A stretch of DNA of 64,000 nucleotides, taken from the NCBI RefSeq assembly GCF_052857255.1, contig NC_135497.1:182594704-182658703 (forward strand), read 5' to 3'. Source of the stretch: Amblyomma americanum. Taxonomy: Eukaryota; Arthropoda; Arachnida; Ixodida; Ixodidae. Each line of letters starts with the position of its first letter. Positions within the stretch are counted from its first letter, which is position 1. The translations under genes and the position numbers were made by a program. This document shows positions 1 through 10,969 of this stretch, one piece after another. The notes under the pieces were generated by a model. It saw only the letters and a program-made list of their open reading frames with translations, was not told the origin of the DNA and ran no database searches.

Positions 1-282
1 GCAAAGCGCTGTACACAAGCATCTCGCCGAACGACCTGGAAGTCGGGAGTACCCAGCATGACTTGCGGCCCGTTCAGATTGGGCACCACCTATTACGTCA
101 CGCTCAACATAGCTGTTCACTGCAGATTCTAGAGACTGGATAAGTTTAGTGTCTCTTTTTAGTGTCGCGGTGGAATTTGCGTGGACCAGGTTGCTCCCGA
201 GCAACCTCACACGACTAATAAACCCAGTAATACCTGCTATTATGAAGACGCATCTTTTATGGGTACCATCGAGTGTCAACAC
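1..282. other. Unassigned sequence at window edge
   Basis: No open frame, repeat head or splice signal could be recognised here on either strand. It is followed by a short (AC)n run and then by the 3' end of a minus-strand LINE. Confidence 0.4.
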
Positions 283-300
283 GCACACACACACACACAG
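283..300. repeat. (AC)n microsatellite
   Basis: About nine uninterrupted CA/AC dinucleotides, directly visible. No function is suggested. Confidence 0.9.
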
Positions 301-330
301 TGTGCGCAGGCAGGTTCTATAGCTCAATAG

Positions 331-1434
331 CGAGAGAGAGAGAGAGAAGACTTTATTTACACCGACATGGATCTCGGGGCAGGGGCTCAGCCAGGAGGGA
401 GGGTCTCCTCCTTGCTGGCCCTCCTGCATCATGACCACAGAGAAGGTTTTGGAGTAAGCCTCCTCTACCAAGCGTATTACGATTTTTTATACATCTGCAT
501 TTGGGCTGCGGATGTAGGACTCTCAGGCAACTTGATCAAGGGATCAGTCTGTTTAGCTCCCGGAGATTCGGGGCATTGCCAGATTAGATGATTTTGACTC
601 AGAGGTATGTTGCAGAGATTGCAAGCCTCTGGGTCACCTGTAAGCCCACTATGCAGAGTAACATAAGGGAAGAAGCGCTTGGCCCGAATTTTTCGCCAGG
701 CCCTACATTCTGTTTGGGACCTATCTAGTGGTGGATAGATCTTTCGGCCTAGTCTGGGAGTCTCGGAGAGCTCCTTGTAGGTGATGGGGGGGTCTTTGTC
801 TCAAGGTAGTGGGGTCTCTACGGCTGCTCGGGTGCATACATCTCGAGCGACGCAATGGGCAGCCTCATTGCCTGGTAGACCCTCATGAGCTTGAACCCAG
901 ATGACTGAAACCTCCCGGCTTAGCGGGTGCTTCCTCAGTAGACTGGCCGCCTGCTTGGAAATTAGGCCCTTGCCAAAGTTCCTAACAGCCGCCTTATTGT
1001 CTGTAGTACCGGTACATGCTAGCGCTATCACAGCCTCTTCAGCTATTAAAGCGTTACGCATATTGACAGATCCAATTACCTTCTGGGAGTGGTTACCATC
1101 TACCACTGCTATGACCACGGCCACCTCTAGCCCACTGGCAGCATCGCAATAGGCTGGTTCCTCAGGAAGGTCTTTCATTAGTTTACTTTGAATAAATTTT
1201 GCTATATGCCCCCTTCATTCCTTGTCATGGATCGGGTGCATATATTCTTAGGAATTGGTGCAATTTTGAATAGTTTCCGCGTCTGAAGCTCCAGGGGTTC
1301 AGCACATGGGTGGCTCTTGTGACGGAAGCCATAGTTCTTGTAGTATTTTTCGGGTGGAGTTGAGCCGCCAGGTCTGTTACATGTCTTATGTGGCATGCCA
1401 TAATCCTATTATTAAAATCTGCCCTTGTATGCAA
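331..1434 (-). mobile_element. 3' end of an RNase H-bearing non-LTR retrotransposon
   Basis: Read on the minus strand, this runs from the linker after the reverse transcriptase, through an RNase H domain and a C-terminal Cys/His finger, to a short 3' UTR with an AATAAA signal and a (TC)n tail (GA run at 332-350 on the plus strand). The linker contains a PIPKN motif that also occurs just before the RNase H domain of the full-length LINE at 9.0-14.6 kb, so the two belong to related families. The upstream RT, endonuclease and ORF1 are missing (5' truncation). The right border near 1434 is approximate, because the reading frame breaks there. Confidence 0.75.
477..1178 (-). pseudogene. LINE ORF2 C-terminus: RNase H plus Cys/His finger, broken
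   Basis: The minus-strand frame opens at 1178. It shows an RNase H fold: DAASG near the start, an E in the helix (AEEAV), the TDNKAAV strand, and the typical end motif HEGLPGNEAAHCVA, where H and N/E/A match the usual GHAGxxGNExAD block. An in-frame TGA at 801-803 interrupts it; the same frame then stays open to a TAA at 477-479. That second part contains the finger CNLC-x8-H-x4-C typical of the C-terminus of I-group LINEs. The TGA could be a decayed CGA (CpG to TpG). RNase H would remove the RNA strand after target-primed reverse transcription, but this copy is dead. Identification as a LINE remnant is firm; the clade is inferred. Confidence 0.75.
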
Positions 1435-4090
1435 GTTTATGGGGGTAATAAAAACTTAATTTTTGACATGTTAAATGTATTGATACGTGCTAACTGCAAT
1501 TTTTCTTAGGTGCCCCTTCACTACTTTTTCTGGCCTGCAACTTAAGAAGAACCATGCATTGGATAGTACTGCAATACCTTCACCTAATTGCACTGGCAGC
1601 CTGATGCACCTCCAATGCTCCTGCTCTCACATTTTGGTCCCAAGTTTCGATATAGTTTCATTTTTTTTCTTGCAGAAAATATGGATTCTGGTTCTCGAGA
1701 AGCAGGTAGCGAGCTTCTGGGGCATGCTGTTACAGGATGGTATAGTTGCAGCTACGTATCTTATAATTTATTTCTCACTATGCTCCAGTGTAGCCCTGTT
1801 GTTGAGGGTGCTTTCAGTATTCAGCATGAAGGCGGCTTCACATAACTTGAGCAAGTCAAGTGCTGCCTTTGATGGGGATACAAGAGGTATGCTACCAGAC
1901 ACAAAATACTTCACACATAACCAGCTGTTTTCAGGGAGGTTCACATTGCTACCTGTGATGGCTGGAGCACAATCATGGCATGTTTTAAAGTTCTTCACCT
2001 GGCTAACTGCATAGGCACATATGTACAAAAGCCCTCCCCAACATCCTTATCCTTGCTCTGAATTAAAGACTATTTTATTTTAGTTATTGTTTTCATATTA
2101 CATTATAAGGATATAGCTAGCATGCTTGCATATTTTTTTTAGGGTCGCTTCTGATAAATGAGTCATAGACACCTAATTTTAGGTGCGTGTTTTATTCTTT
2201 CAAGTGATGCGCTATACAATGGAAAACATGGTTCACCATGTGGTATTTGCCTAGGACCATTAAATAATATATAATTCAATTTCTTTTCTCATGCAACATG
2301 TTTCGGTTTCATCAACTGAAGGATGGCTGTGGAGCCATCGGAAGAAAAAAGAATCGTGAGCAAGGTTGCTAGGCCGCAACACTTCCATCCCGTACTTCAG
2401 AATACTGTGCAATGACACAACAAATACCTGATTGTGTTTTTTTTTTCTCTGAATCTATGTCACGCTGATGCGCTAGCGATGGCGCAGACTTCAAGAGTGA
2501 GCATTTGCTCAAATTTTAAAATAGGATTAAAATATATTCTAGACCTCCCTTGAGTTTAATACTTGGCTCCAGTGGTCCTATTTGGTCCTCACATGCAAAG
2601 GAAACATAAGACAGCTTTGTAAAACCTTGTAATTTGGTATCTCTACCCCTTTAAAGGGAGTCTACTGTAGTAACAGTCAGCTGCCAATCCTAAGTTCTGT
2701 ACTATATCGCTGTGAATTATTAGAATTTAGCTAACCAGCCTACTATAGTTATCACATTCACTATTTTCACACGTCTTCCGCTACTCGCACTACTACGTTT
2801 TGCAAAGCCATTTTTGATGAGAATGCAGTTTTGTTACATATCTGCAAAGAAACCATTTTTTGCAACCAAAATTACATTAACACAGTGATTCCAAGAGGCA
2901 GCTTTCTTTGTGGTGCTATTTCCCTTAGAAAATGCTTACACCTATAATTGATGCTTACAAATGCTTACAGATTTCACCTACAAAATGCTTACAGCTTTTT
3001 TTTATGCATGCAGTGTAATAAAAATGCTGTTAACCCTTTCCGACTCAGCGATTTGGAATCACAGACATATGCATGAGATGAAGAAAACGCCAACTGTTTT
3101 TATGGCAAATCCAGCATTTATTTAGCTGTTTATATATATTAAAAATAAAAACCGTAGGCAAATAATATTTTGTAAGAAGGGAGTGCGAAAACTGCTTGCA
3201 CTCTGCTGCCACCATTGATGGATACCACTGCCTCCCTTCGGCCGTATGGAAAAAATAAATTGGCTGCGGCTTAGCTCAGCTAACCCTGGTTATGCAAGCG
3301 AAAGCTTTGGTACCGCCCAGTTAAGCCTTGGTGTAACTGTGGTTAGCAACGAGCGAGGTGAAGGTACCGCTCTTCATTGGTTTCGGCTGCCTGTTTAGTG
3401 CATTTACGCTTCCTATCGATTGCTAAATCCCTTACACAGTTGGCAGTGTCGACCAGATGATCAGACTCGGCCTGATGCCTGCGAGTACCCACCTTTGAGG
3501 ACGTTGGCTCCGGCTAACTTGCTTCGTCTGTAGCAAGACGCTGGATAGGGAGTGTGCAGCGGTCTGCAACGATGGTAGCGCACATGGCTGCACCTGCTGC
3601 GAGGCACGTGGTACGTCACGTGGTTACTTAAGCAGCTCCGCTCCTGTTCAAGGTCATGTGTACAGACAACAGCGAAATGGGCGCAGCTAAGCTAGTAAAG
3701 CTTTCGATTTAAAAAATGGTGTTTGTTTTAGAGGTGGACTAGCAGGTGACGTTATTCCTTCAAAGTAAATTCTTTCGTAAAAACAAGTTAACGAGGGCTA
3801 CAAGGGTTCGCAGAGATCAGTGATTCCAAATGGAATGATTGGAAGGTGTAGGCCCTAAAGTAGAACGTGCCTTGCAGTTGTGTTTGAGTTCTGTAACAGT
3901 TTGTGTTGTCTGCACATTTCTGCACCTTATATATCAGGAGAAATGCTTTTTCCTCCAAAGCAGACATTCAGAACACGAGACCTTTAGAATGCAAGAGCTG
4001 CCCACCTCATGTGATGAGGTGTTGGACATTGATTCACCAGATGCTGACCAAGCAGTCGTTGCATGAACCCGACAAAAACAAGCAGAAGAA
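1435..4090. other. Non-coding AT-rich stretch with one repeat arm
   Basis: The open frames here (for example around 1490-2010 and 3840-4360) have no recognisable domain and overlap on several frames. Apart from one arm of the foldback repeat near 2.2 kb, no further structure was identified. Confidence 0.4.
2163..2325 (+). repeat. Solo arm of the foldback repeat
   Basis: This stretch resembles the left arm of the 520-bp foldback element at 30977-31496. Shared landmarks in the same order are AGACACCTAATTTT, then CACCATGTGGTAT, then a TTTCTCTCATG-like block and a TGTTTCGGTTTC block. No matching inverted arm was found to its right, so it is a half element or a decayed copy. Confidence 0.6.
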
Positions 4091-4346
4091 GATGATGATG
4101 ATGATGGATTTTTATGGCGCAAGGGCATCTATGGCCAAAGAGCGCCATGGAACAAGGTATTTTTCAAATTCTCAAGGTGGGGTCGAAGACCCATTTCCCA
4201 AGCATTTCACCCTAAATAAGCCGAGCACCAGACCAGGGGAAAGCTTGTACCCACTGTATCACCGGTGGGTACCCGGCGGCACTGGGGATCGAACACCGCA
4301 GCTCCCGCATGCGAGGCGGATGCTCAACCACTTGGCCGCTGCGGTA
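4091..4346 (-). mobile_element. tRNA-headed SINE, full length, (ATC)n tail
   Basis: On the minus strand the element begins near 4346 with a tRNA-like head. The A-box region contains GGCCAAGTGGTTGAGCA and the B box is GTTCGATCC. A body of about 170 bp follows, ending in (ATC)n, seen as (GAT)n at 4091-4108 on the plus strand. A headless copy of the same family is at 5674-5839. A short GCAGAA match flanks both sides and may be part of a target-site duplication. The general design matches tRNA-derived tick SINEs such as Ruka; the subfamily was not determined. Confidence 0.8.
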
Positions 4347-4639
4347 ACATGCAGAACATGAAAGCGATGAACCTGAATGCAATTTCTGCCCTCACATGAA
4401 ATTGAAAACTGCAATATAATGAAAAACCAAGTGGTTGTGCAACGACTGCTCTAAAAATAAACGCCAAAAAACTCAACAGAAAAAAAACATTTTGACACAG
4501 CGTGGTAAATGCTTACTATGACAGAATTTTAAAAATAATGCATAATGCAAACTCTGACAACAGGAAGCACCAGCTTTGCCTCCCTGATATGGTGAAAAAA
4601 ATTCTGCCATGATTCAATCTTTCAGAATTCCATTTTACC

Positions 4640-5660
4640 TGTGGTGAACTTCATAAACGTTAGAAAGTCCAGAGCAAAAGCCCGATGTATCTGCCGTAAT
4701 GCCAAAAGAACTTCATGGCAAGATTACGTGTCGTCTATAAACAGCTCAACCACATCAAAACAAATGTGGGAGAAGGTTAGAAAGATGAGTGGCAGCTACT
4801 CCCCATTCACAATTCCCTTTCTCTCAGCCCCTGGTATACAGACAAATATAGAAGAACAGGCAGATATTTTGGGTGAATATTTTTGTACAGTCTCCAGCTC
4901 ATCTCACTACACAGAATCATTCCTAAAATACAAAAGCACAACTGAAAAACAGACCGCCGACAAGTGGCGGTATAAATGAATCCTATAATAATTTACTTGC
5001 AGTTCAAAAATTCATCCAGTACTATCCGCCGGCAAGCAGACTGCACCTGGCCCTGACGAAATACATTATCAACTGCTAGCCCATCTTTTTAAACCTGCTG
5101 TAGAGGTACTTTTAATATCTTTTTTTAACAAAGTTGGGTATCGGGAGGAAAATACCCAAAGCCTGGAAAAAAGCTGTTATTGTTCCACTTTTGAAAACCG
5201 GAAAACCACCTGCCCTTCCTAGCAGCTATAGGCCCATAGCCTTCACCAGCTGTCTAGTGAAATCCTTTGAAAGTGCAGTGAATATCAGATTAACCTTCGT
5301 GTTAGAAGTCCGTGAGCTTCTGGATGTCCACCAATGTGGTTTTAAAAAGCGTGCTCCACTGCCAACCACCTTGTTCGACTTGAAAATACTGTTCGAGAAG
5401 CTTTCATACGCAACACTGCCTTGCTGTCTCCTTCAATTTAGAGAAAGCATATGAAAAAACCTGGAGGTTTGGGATTCTTCAGGACCTGACTGAGCTTGAC
5501 ATCCACAGCCAGAAGTTGAACTGCCTTAAAGACTTCTGTCTAACCATTCATTTAATGTCTGCCTAGCTCAACCCGTTCGAGGAATTTTATTCAGGAAAAT
5601 GGAATACCTCAAGGATGAATTTAAGCACAACACTCTCTATTTTAAAAATGAATTCTATAA
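4640..5660 (+). pseudogene. Decayed non-LTR retrotransposon RT fragment
   Basis: Broken plus-strand frames encode parts of a reverse transcriptase of the Jockey/CR1 kind. A thumb-less N-terminal part (4641-4979, with WEKVRKMSG) is followed, in other frames, by a PGPDE block near 5050 and by KAVIVPLLKTGKPP then SSYRPIAFTSCLVKSFE (about 5165-5280), which are the conserved blocks before RT motif A. A motif-B remnant, GIPQG, occurs near 5600 with stops on either side. The frame is interrupted by many stops and shifts, so it is old. A truncated SINE at 5674-5839 is inserted between motif B and the expected motif C; the LINE may resume briefly after 5850. Confidence 0.7.
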
Positions 5661-5673
5661 GAAAAATAATCTC

Positions 5674-5839
5674 TCCAGGTACGAGCTTCCCCTGGCCTGG
5701 TGCTCAGCTTATTCAGGGTGAAATGCTTGGGAAATGGGTTTTTGACCCCACCTTGAGCAAATGAAAATACTTTGTGCCATGGCGCTCATTGGCCATAGAT
5801 GCCCTTGCACCATAAAAATACACCATCATCATCAACAGG
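5674..5839 (+). mobile_element. 5'-truncated SINE with target-site duplication
   Basis: The body and (ATC)n tail match the SINE at 4091-4346 in inverse orientation, with the tRNA head missing. The 11-bp sequence AAAATAATCTC stands on both sides, at 5663-5673 and 5840-5850. This shows that the shortened copy inserted as such, rather than losing its head afterwards. It sits inside the decayed LINE. Confidence 0.8.
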
Positions 5840-5859
5840 AAAATAATCTCAAAGTCCAT

Positions 5860-7760
5860 TATGCATTCAGTCTATATAGCTCTCCCCCAAATGATCAGGC
5901 TAAACACATGCTGTTACATTAGGCGGGAGGCCCCGCCTGCTCGTTCTGGTTTTCTCGCTTCGTACATGTCGCTCGAAGTTCTGTTGCCTATGGTTCCATA
6001 TATGAAGCAGGTTAGAATAAATGGGCCACACTCTCCTACTGTGCGAGGTGAAGCCCTGGGCTGCAGCCCCCTTAGCGCCCCCCCCCACCCCCCCCCCCCC
6101 CCCTAATCCAGCGCTGAACATAACCACGTGAAACGTGGTTCCCCCACAAAGAAATTTACAGGTCACACCCCCGAAGAGGTTGTATACATACATTTCAATC
6201 TTTTGGCGCGCATTCTCTTCTCGGAGCCACAAAACTACAAAATCAGCGCTTCAGGCATCACGAATTTCTACCCTTCTCACTTCCTTGTCGAGGGCGACGC
6301 GGTAATTCAAGAGAGAGAGAGAGAGAAAATTTTGTCGGGGAGATGGTGATATTCTTGGGTCACTTCAGCCGCTCCGGTTACCTCCTGCGCTCTTGCTGTG
6401 GCCCGGGACTGAACGTCCGGTTTCGGGCTGGCGAGAACAGCTTCCCATTTTTCAAGCGTGAGAGATGCGACTAGATCTGCCGGAGGCGGATCCTCCGTGC
6501 AAACTTATTCAATCGCAATGATCGCAGATTTCCTTTTCGTGGCTCCAAGAGGTTGACCACCGCTCCCTCGGCAAATCAAGAAAGCCTTGGTCTAACAGCA
6601 GCAGCGTGCTCAGTAGGATGCGCCGCGTTGAGAACTCGCTTGCACAGGGTAAGAAAAGTAAACAATTGCGACGCCCACCCTACAGCATGCTGCATGGAAG
6701 GCTGTAAAAGTATAGTATGCTAAAAACATCTTCTGGCTTCAATGCGGCAAACTGTCGTCCGAACACCCATTTCAGCGCGAGGCACTTGCTGCCAGTGACA
6801 TCATAAAAAGAAACGCGCTTAATTATTAACTAGCACGAAGTTCGAATAGGGAACGCCGTCGTTTCTTTCGATGACAGTTTTAAAAACAGGGCCCATTCCG
6901 ACGGCGCACAGCTTACCTATGTGCTGCCGCGTTCTTGACGCTCATGCACATTTCCTCCAAGACTGGCCGAGGCGAGAGTTCAGCCAGGTTTGGCAAACCC
7001 TGCCTTCTTGTCCGATATCGGAGATCGTGTCAAATTTAATTTTCCTATGCCTATGACATGACGCTCATGAAGCTAATATACTATACTGACATCATGTAGC
7101 GCGTCCTCTAGTGGAGATCAGTGATGAGTCTTTCTAGAGCTACAACTTTAATTCCATGAATTACGCGCTGCTGGTAACGCTTCGCTGTTTTCCATGAATA
7201 TTCGCATGCCTAGCGAATAATCCCACAAATACCCGATTCGTACTGATTCAGTTTTCAACTATACTATTCATATTCGATTCGGCAGCAAAACTACGTACAC
7301 TATCCGTGTTCGATTCGCTATCGAAAAAGTACTATTTGCACACACCTAAATTAATTTCCCACGCAGAGCGCTAGTGTGACCTCCAAGCGAAAAGCAGTCG
7401 TAGAGAACATTACTGCCTTCTGGATGCAAGTTCTTAAAGTTGACTGCCTTTAAATATAAGAAATGCTTTGCTTAGCTTCGTTCGTGATTATTGCTAGCTG
7501 AAGTTTCTGAACGTAACATCACATCGTGCATCAGAGCGTGGTTAACTGAAATAGGCGAACTGCTACGTAATAAATGAAATTCGCAAGTGAGAGTGCCATA
7601 GGGAAGTTGCGGCAAACACGGGTACTTCATTTCCTTTTGCAAATCAGATATCTACCCCTAGTGCATGTAGCAGATGAGCTCGCGCGCGTCCCTCTCCGTG
7701 GGTCCATGGTCATGGTAGTGAAGCCATTGTGTACGCTCCGTCTCACAACTTGTTCACAGT
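5860..7760. other. Intergenic stretch, no gene recognised
   Basis: It contains a poly-C run, a short (GA)n run near 6310-6327, and an AT-rich zone around 7190-7340 with repeated TATTCGATTCG-like words. No open frame with a recognisable domain was found. Confidence 0.4.
6077..6103. repeat. Poly-C tract
   Basis: A nearly pure run of C interrupted by one A. Length is prone to sequencing or assembly error. Confidence 0.9.
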
Positions 7761-7875
7761 AGTGGAAGCTGCGAGCACGAAGAAACGACTTGCAAACCTG
7801 CGTACTTGGCTTACGAGCGCGTGCGAGCAGCACACCTGTCGTAGCCGTCGCCTCGTGCTCGTAGTAGCTTCCACT
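7761..7875. repeat. Short inverted repeat, hairpin of about 115 nt
   Basis: AGTGGAAGCTGCGAGCACGA at 7761-7780 is matched in inverse orientation at 7853-7875, where AGTGGAAGCT and GAGCACGA are separated by a few extra bases. The loop is about 70 nt. It lies just left of the CpG-rich island. Confidence 0.6.
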
Positions 7876-8279
7876 CCGCTGCAAGTCCGAGTATCAACAT
7901 CCACACAGCAGCACGTGCTCCTCCCTACACACCTCTATGACTTCTCGGGGGTAAGTTTCGGTCAACTAAGCAAACACTTCTGCACCCTACATGAATGATA
8001 TCTGCACGAGCGGGCACGCTGGCGATCCTGTACCTGTCTAACAGCTCATGCTTCACTCCAGCTTCAGACTCCTCCGCTCTTGCGAAATCAAAGAAGCTTT
8101 TATAGGACTGATCATTCGGTTGCGGCTGCACACAGCTTGATGAGCTTCCACACACGAGGAGGCGGTAACTTAAATGCGGATAAAAATCCTGCGTTAGCAG
8201 TAACGACTGCCGACAGTAAAGACAAACGCTCAAGGCAAGGCCAGCAAGGCGCAGCGCGAATCGCCGCTGCCTGCTAATA

Positions 8280-9030
8280 AAGGCATGGAGGAGGAAAAAA
8301 AAAAAAAAACGGTCGCAACGCGTCGCGCCCTCTGGCGCCACGTTGGCGCGACGTGGTGAAACCCGGCGCAACTGGAACCAGCCGGCGGCCATGGCGCGCG
8401 CACACTTGCGCCCAGTGCAACCCGTCAGCGCCACAGACAAGATGCGTGCCGAGACAGCACAGCACTGTTCGCGAGGCATGGTGCTTACTTCTCAATGTGG
8501 TAGTACATGTAGCCACCCCTGTCACTGCGCTTGAGAACGCGCCGCTCGGCGAGTCAGTCGCTTCGTCGGCAGACTCCAGCTTGACGCGCTGTCGCCCCGC
8601 AGCAGTACCGCAATCGCCCGAGCGCGAGCAAGCAGCAGCACTTTTCCTCTCTCGTCTCTGCCGCACTGCCCACCAAGCTAGCTGGGGTCCCCCTTTCCCA
8701 CGCAACCTGGCCGTGCCCTTCCTGCCACATCCCCCTCGTCTCTTCTCTTGGATTCCCCCCTCCCAGCCCTTCCGAAAGAGACAAAGGAGGAGGGGGGGGG
8801 GGGGAGGCAAAAAAGCGGATCCCGCTGCAAACCAACGACGCACCGCCGTGCGCTGAAGGCGAGCCCCTCGCGAAAGGCCGCGCGTAGAAGAAGCGAACAA
8901 AGAAAAGACAGCAGCGAGAGAGGACGCGAAGCGAACGGGGAAGCAGAAAGACATCGAGGAGGAAGGAGGCGGAGGAGGAAAAAAAACGAAATCAAGAGGG
9001 AGTAGGGGGGAGGACCGACACCGCGGGAGA
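8280..9030. promoter_or_regulatory. CpG-rich island, left half, split by a LINE
   Basis: Strikingly GC- and CpG-rich compared with the surrounding AT-rich DNA, with long purine-rich stretches on the plus strand (8780-9010). The same composition continues after the LINE at 14601-15150. Removing the LINE and one copy of its duplication gives a single island of about 1.3 kb. That is typical of a promoter or first exon, but no coding exon or clear TATA/initiator was recognised, and the strand of the gene it serves is unknown. Long open frames in this stretch are a side effect of the base composition. Confidence 0.5.
9020..9030. repeat. Target-site duplication, left copy
   Basis: ACCGCGGGAGA at 9020-9030 is repeated exactly at 14590-14600 and brackets the LINE. 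This defines the insertion borders. Confidence 0.85.
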
Positions 9031-9127
9031 GATGAGGGCCTTCCGCTCGCTTCGCGCCCCTCGTTCTCGAGCTTCGTGTTGGTGATTTTCATCGAACTGA
9101 TTTCCTGTGAGGCTACAGGACCACCAA

Positions 9128-10495
9128 ATGGCCACTGGGTCGTCGTCGAACGGTGCGACACCGCTATGCGGCACCTACCCGAATGAATGCTCTCCAAACC
9201 CGTTGCACGACGACTCCGAAATGGATTCCCATGACACTTCCCCGCAGAACCAGGATCTTCTGTCCTCTTCGTCCATGGAGAATGCGAGCTCACCTCTTGG
9301 CGGTGGTCCAGGCTGGCAGCACGCACTCAACAAGCGACGGGCAAAGAAGCTCCGCAAACAGGCCAGGCAAGCCCAGAATCCATTCACTCCGGACTCTTCT
9401 GCCTCCGTGGGCGGAAACCCGCCGAGCACGTCAGGACAGTCATCGAACGCAATCCGTCAACCGGGCACTCGCCGTCCCAAGCTTCAACCCCTTCCAAAAA
9501 ATGATATAAAAGTCGTCATCCGACCGACACGTGGGCTAGCGCTCAAGACCTACCCGACCCGTGTCATTTCGGCAGCGCTCGTTCATTCCTGCCGAGACCC
9601 GACCAAGGTGAAAGGCAAATACATACTCCGACCTCATGTCGGGTCCAACATCCTCGTAATCAGCACCCCGCACGAAGAAACAGCGGCGGAGCTCTGTAAG
9701 ATCACCCACCTCACCCTGGACGAGAGCCCCCACCCCGTGCGAGCGTACGTCCCTTTTCCAGCTACCACACTCCGAGGGGTCATTCACGGACTCGATCCCC
9801 AGGAGACACGCGACACCCTCATGGCGGGGGTGCGCATCAGGGACAACCGTATCGAACTGTTAGACGCCAGAATCCTCGGCTCTTCAACGACAGCCCTTCT
9901 CACGCTCGAAGGAACCCAACTCCCCCGATCCGTATACTACGACGGCTGCGAATACCCGTGCTTCACGTACAGGCCAGCCAGGCAATTCTGCCATATATGC
10001 ATGCAACCCGGACATTGCCCGGACGTCTGCCCGACACCAAAAGTTAGAGTCTGCCGCCTATGCGGGGCCCAGGACCCGCCCATAACACACCAGTGCCAAC
10101 CCAAGTGCGGACTGTGCGCCTGCCAGCACGAGACGGGATCCCGGGAGTGCCTAAAACGTCTAAAACCAGCCAGAACACCACGACCCGCTACTAACAAAGG
10201 CGCCAAGAAGATGACTCACCAGTCCCGTAAAGACGCAGGACCCAGGATCTACAACAACAGATGGTTCTCATCGGACGACGAGGAGACTACAGGTTGTAAC
10301 CAGAGCAGCAGCCGCTCACGGAGCCGTTCCAGCTCCAGACCCCGGACGAAGACACCAGTCCCGCCCCCAGCCCTTCCGGCCGCGGACGAGGGAAAACGAA
10401 ATAAGAAGACGCCACCGCAAGGCCAAAAGCAGGTGAGCTGGGCAGAGAAAGTGCAGGGACCTCCCGCTCCTTCAAACGACCCCCGTTTCGAATAG
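9128..10495 (+). CDS. LINE ORF1, gag-like nucleic-acid binding protein, shortened
   Basis: The first good ATG is at 9128 (MATGSSS), giving 455 aa before a TAG at 10493-10495. The N-terminus is Ser/Pro/Gln rich. The centre (roughly residues 120-270) is a folded region typical of ORF1 proteins. Three knuckles follow: CHICMQPGHCPDVC (CX2CX4HX4C), CRLCGAQDPPITHQC, and CGLCACQHETGSREC. A basic, Ser/Arg-rich tail comes last. In the same frame the sequence after the TAG stays open to a TAA at 10967-10969 and encodes a likely coiled coil. The TAG is therefore probably a premature stop (a CAG to TAG change would explain it), and the complete ORF1 would have had about 613 codons overlapping the start of ORF2. 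ORF1 proteins coat the element RNA. Confidence 0.8.
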   Translation: MATGSSSNGATPLCGTYPNECSPNPLHDDSEMDSHDTSPQNQDLLSSSSMENASSPLGGGPGWQHALNKRRAKKLRKQARQAQNPFTPDSSASVGGNPPSTSGQSSNAIRQPGTRRPKLQPLPKNDIKVVIRPTRGLALKTYPTRVISAALVHSCRDPTKVKGKYILRPHVGSNILVISTPHEETAAELCKITHLTLDESPHPVRAYVPFPATTLRGVIHGLDPQETRDTLMAGVRIRDNRIELLDARILGSSTTALLTLEGTQLPRSVYYDGCEYPCFTYRPARQFCHICMQPGHCPDVCPTPKVRVCRLCGAQDPPITHQCQPKCGLCACQHETGSRECLKRLKPARTPRPATNKGAKKMTHQSRKDAGPRIYNNRWFSSDDEETTGCNQSSSRSRSRSSSRPRTKTPVPPPALPAADEGKRNKKTPPQGQKQVSWAEKVQGPPAPSNDPRFE

Positions 10496-10969
10496 CTGCG
10501 AGATACCATTGCGTCGCAAAGCGCCAAGATAACCGACCAAAACACGAAAATTAAAGTCCTAACGGGCAAATTAGAACAGGTCCTCAAACAGAACCAAACA
10601 AACAAAACACCTTCGCACCCTCATAAAGACTCAGAGTCACCCCTCGCAAAACCGACAGAATCCGTAACCGTCCAAATGATCCGCGACACTGAAGAACGGA
10701 TAATGAACTCTCTGCAGGTCTCAATGTCCACACTTCTCCAAACAATAACAGAGAAAATAGAAACCATTCACCATACACTCGCGCGACATGAGACTATTCT
10801 CAATCAGCACACAACTGCCATCCAGGCGCTTCAAACTCAATACCGTAAACGAGCCTCGTCGGACGAACATGGCCAGGGCCCCTCGCAGTTACGCAGTCGC
10901 ACCAGCTCAGTCAGCAGCGATGCGGGTCGCACGTCATTCCGACACGTCCAAGATGGCCACGCACCCTAA
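10496..10969 (+). pseudogene. ORF1 C-terminal coiled-coil region beyond a premature stop
   Basis: Same reading frame as ORF1, open for 157 codons after the TAG. Heptad-like stretches (for example TEERIMNSLQVSMSTLLQTI around 10685-10745) suggest a coiled coil for oligomerisation. A stand-alone start at 10676 is possible but less likely. Confidence 0.6.

Noticed and set aside
3030..3840. Possible piggyBac-like element (TTAACCCTTT at 3030, inverted GATTTGGAATCAC words at both ends)
   Set aside because: No second TTAA next to the right-hand word, no transposase remnant, and the inverted match is only about 13 bases.
8274..9326. 350-codon minus-strand frame
   Set aside because: Low-complexity translation of the CpG-rich and polypyrimidine stretch, and it runs across the LINE border into ORF1.
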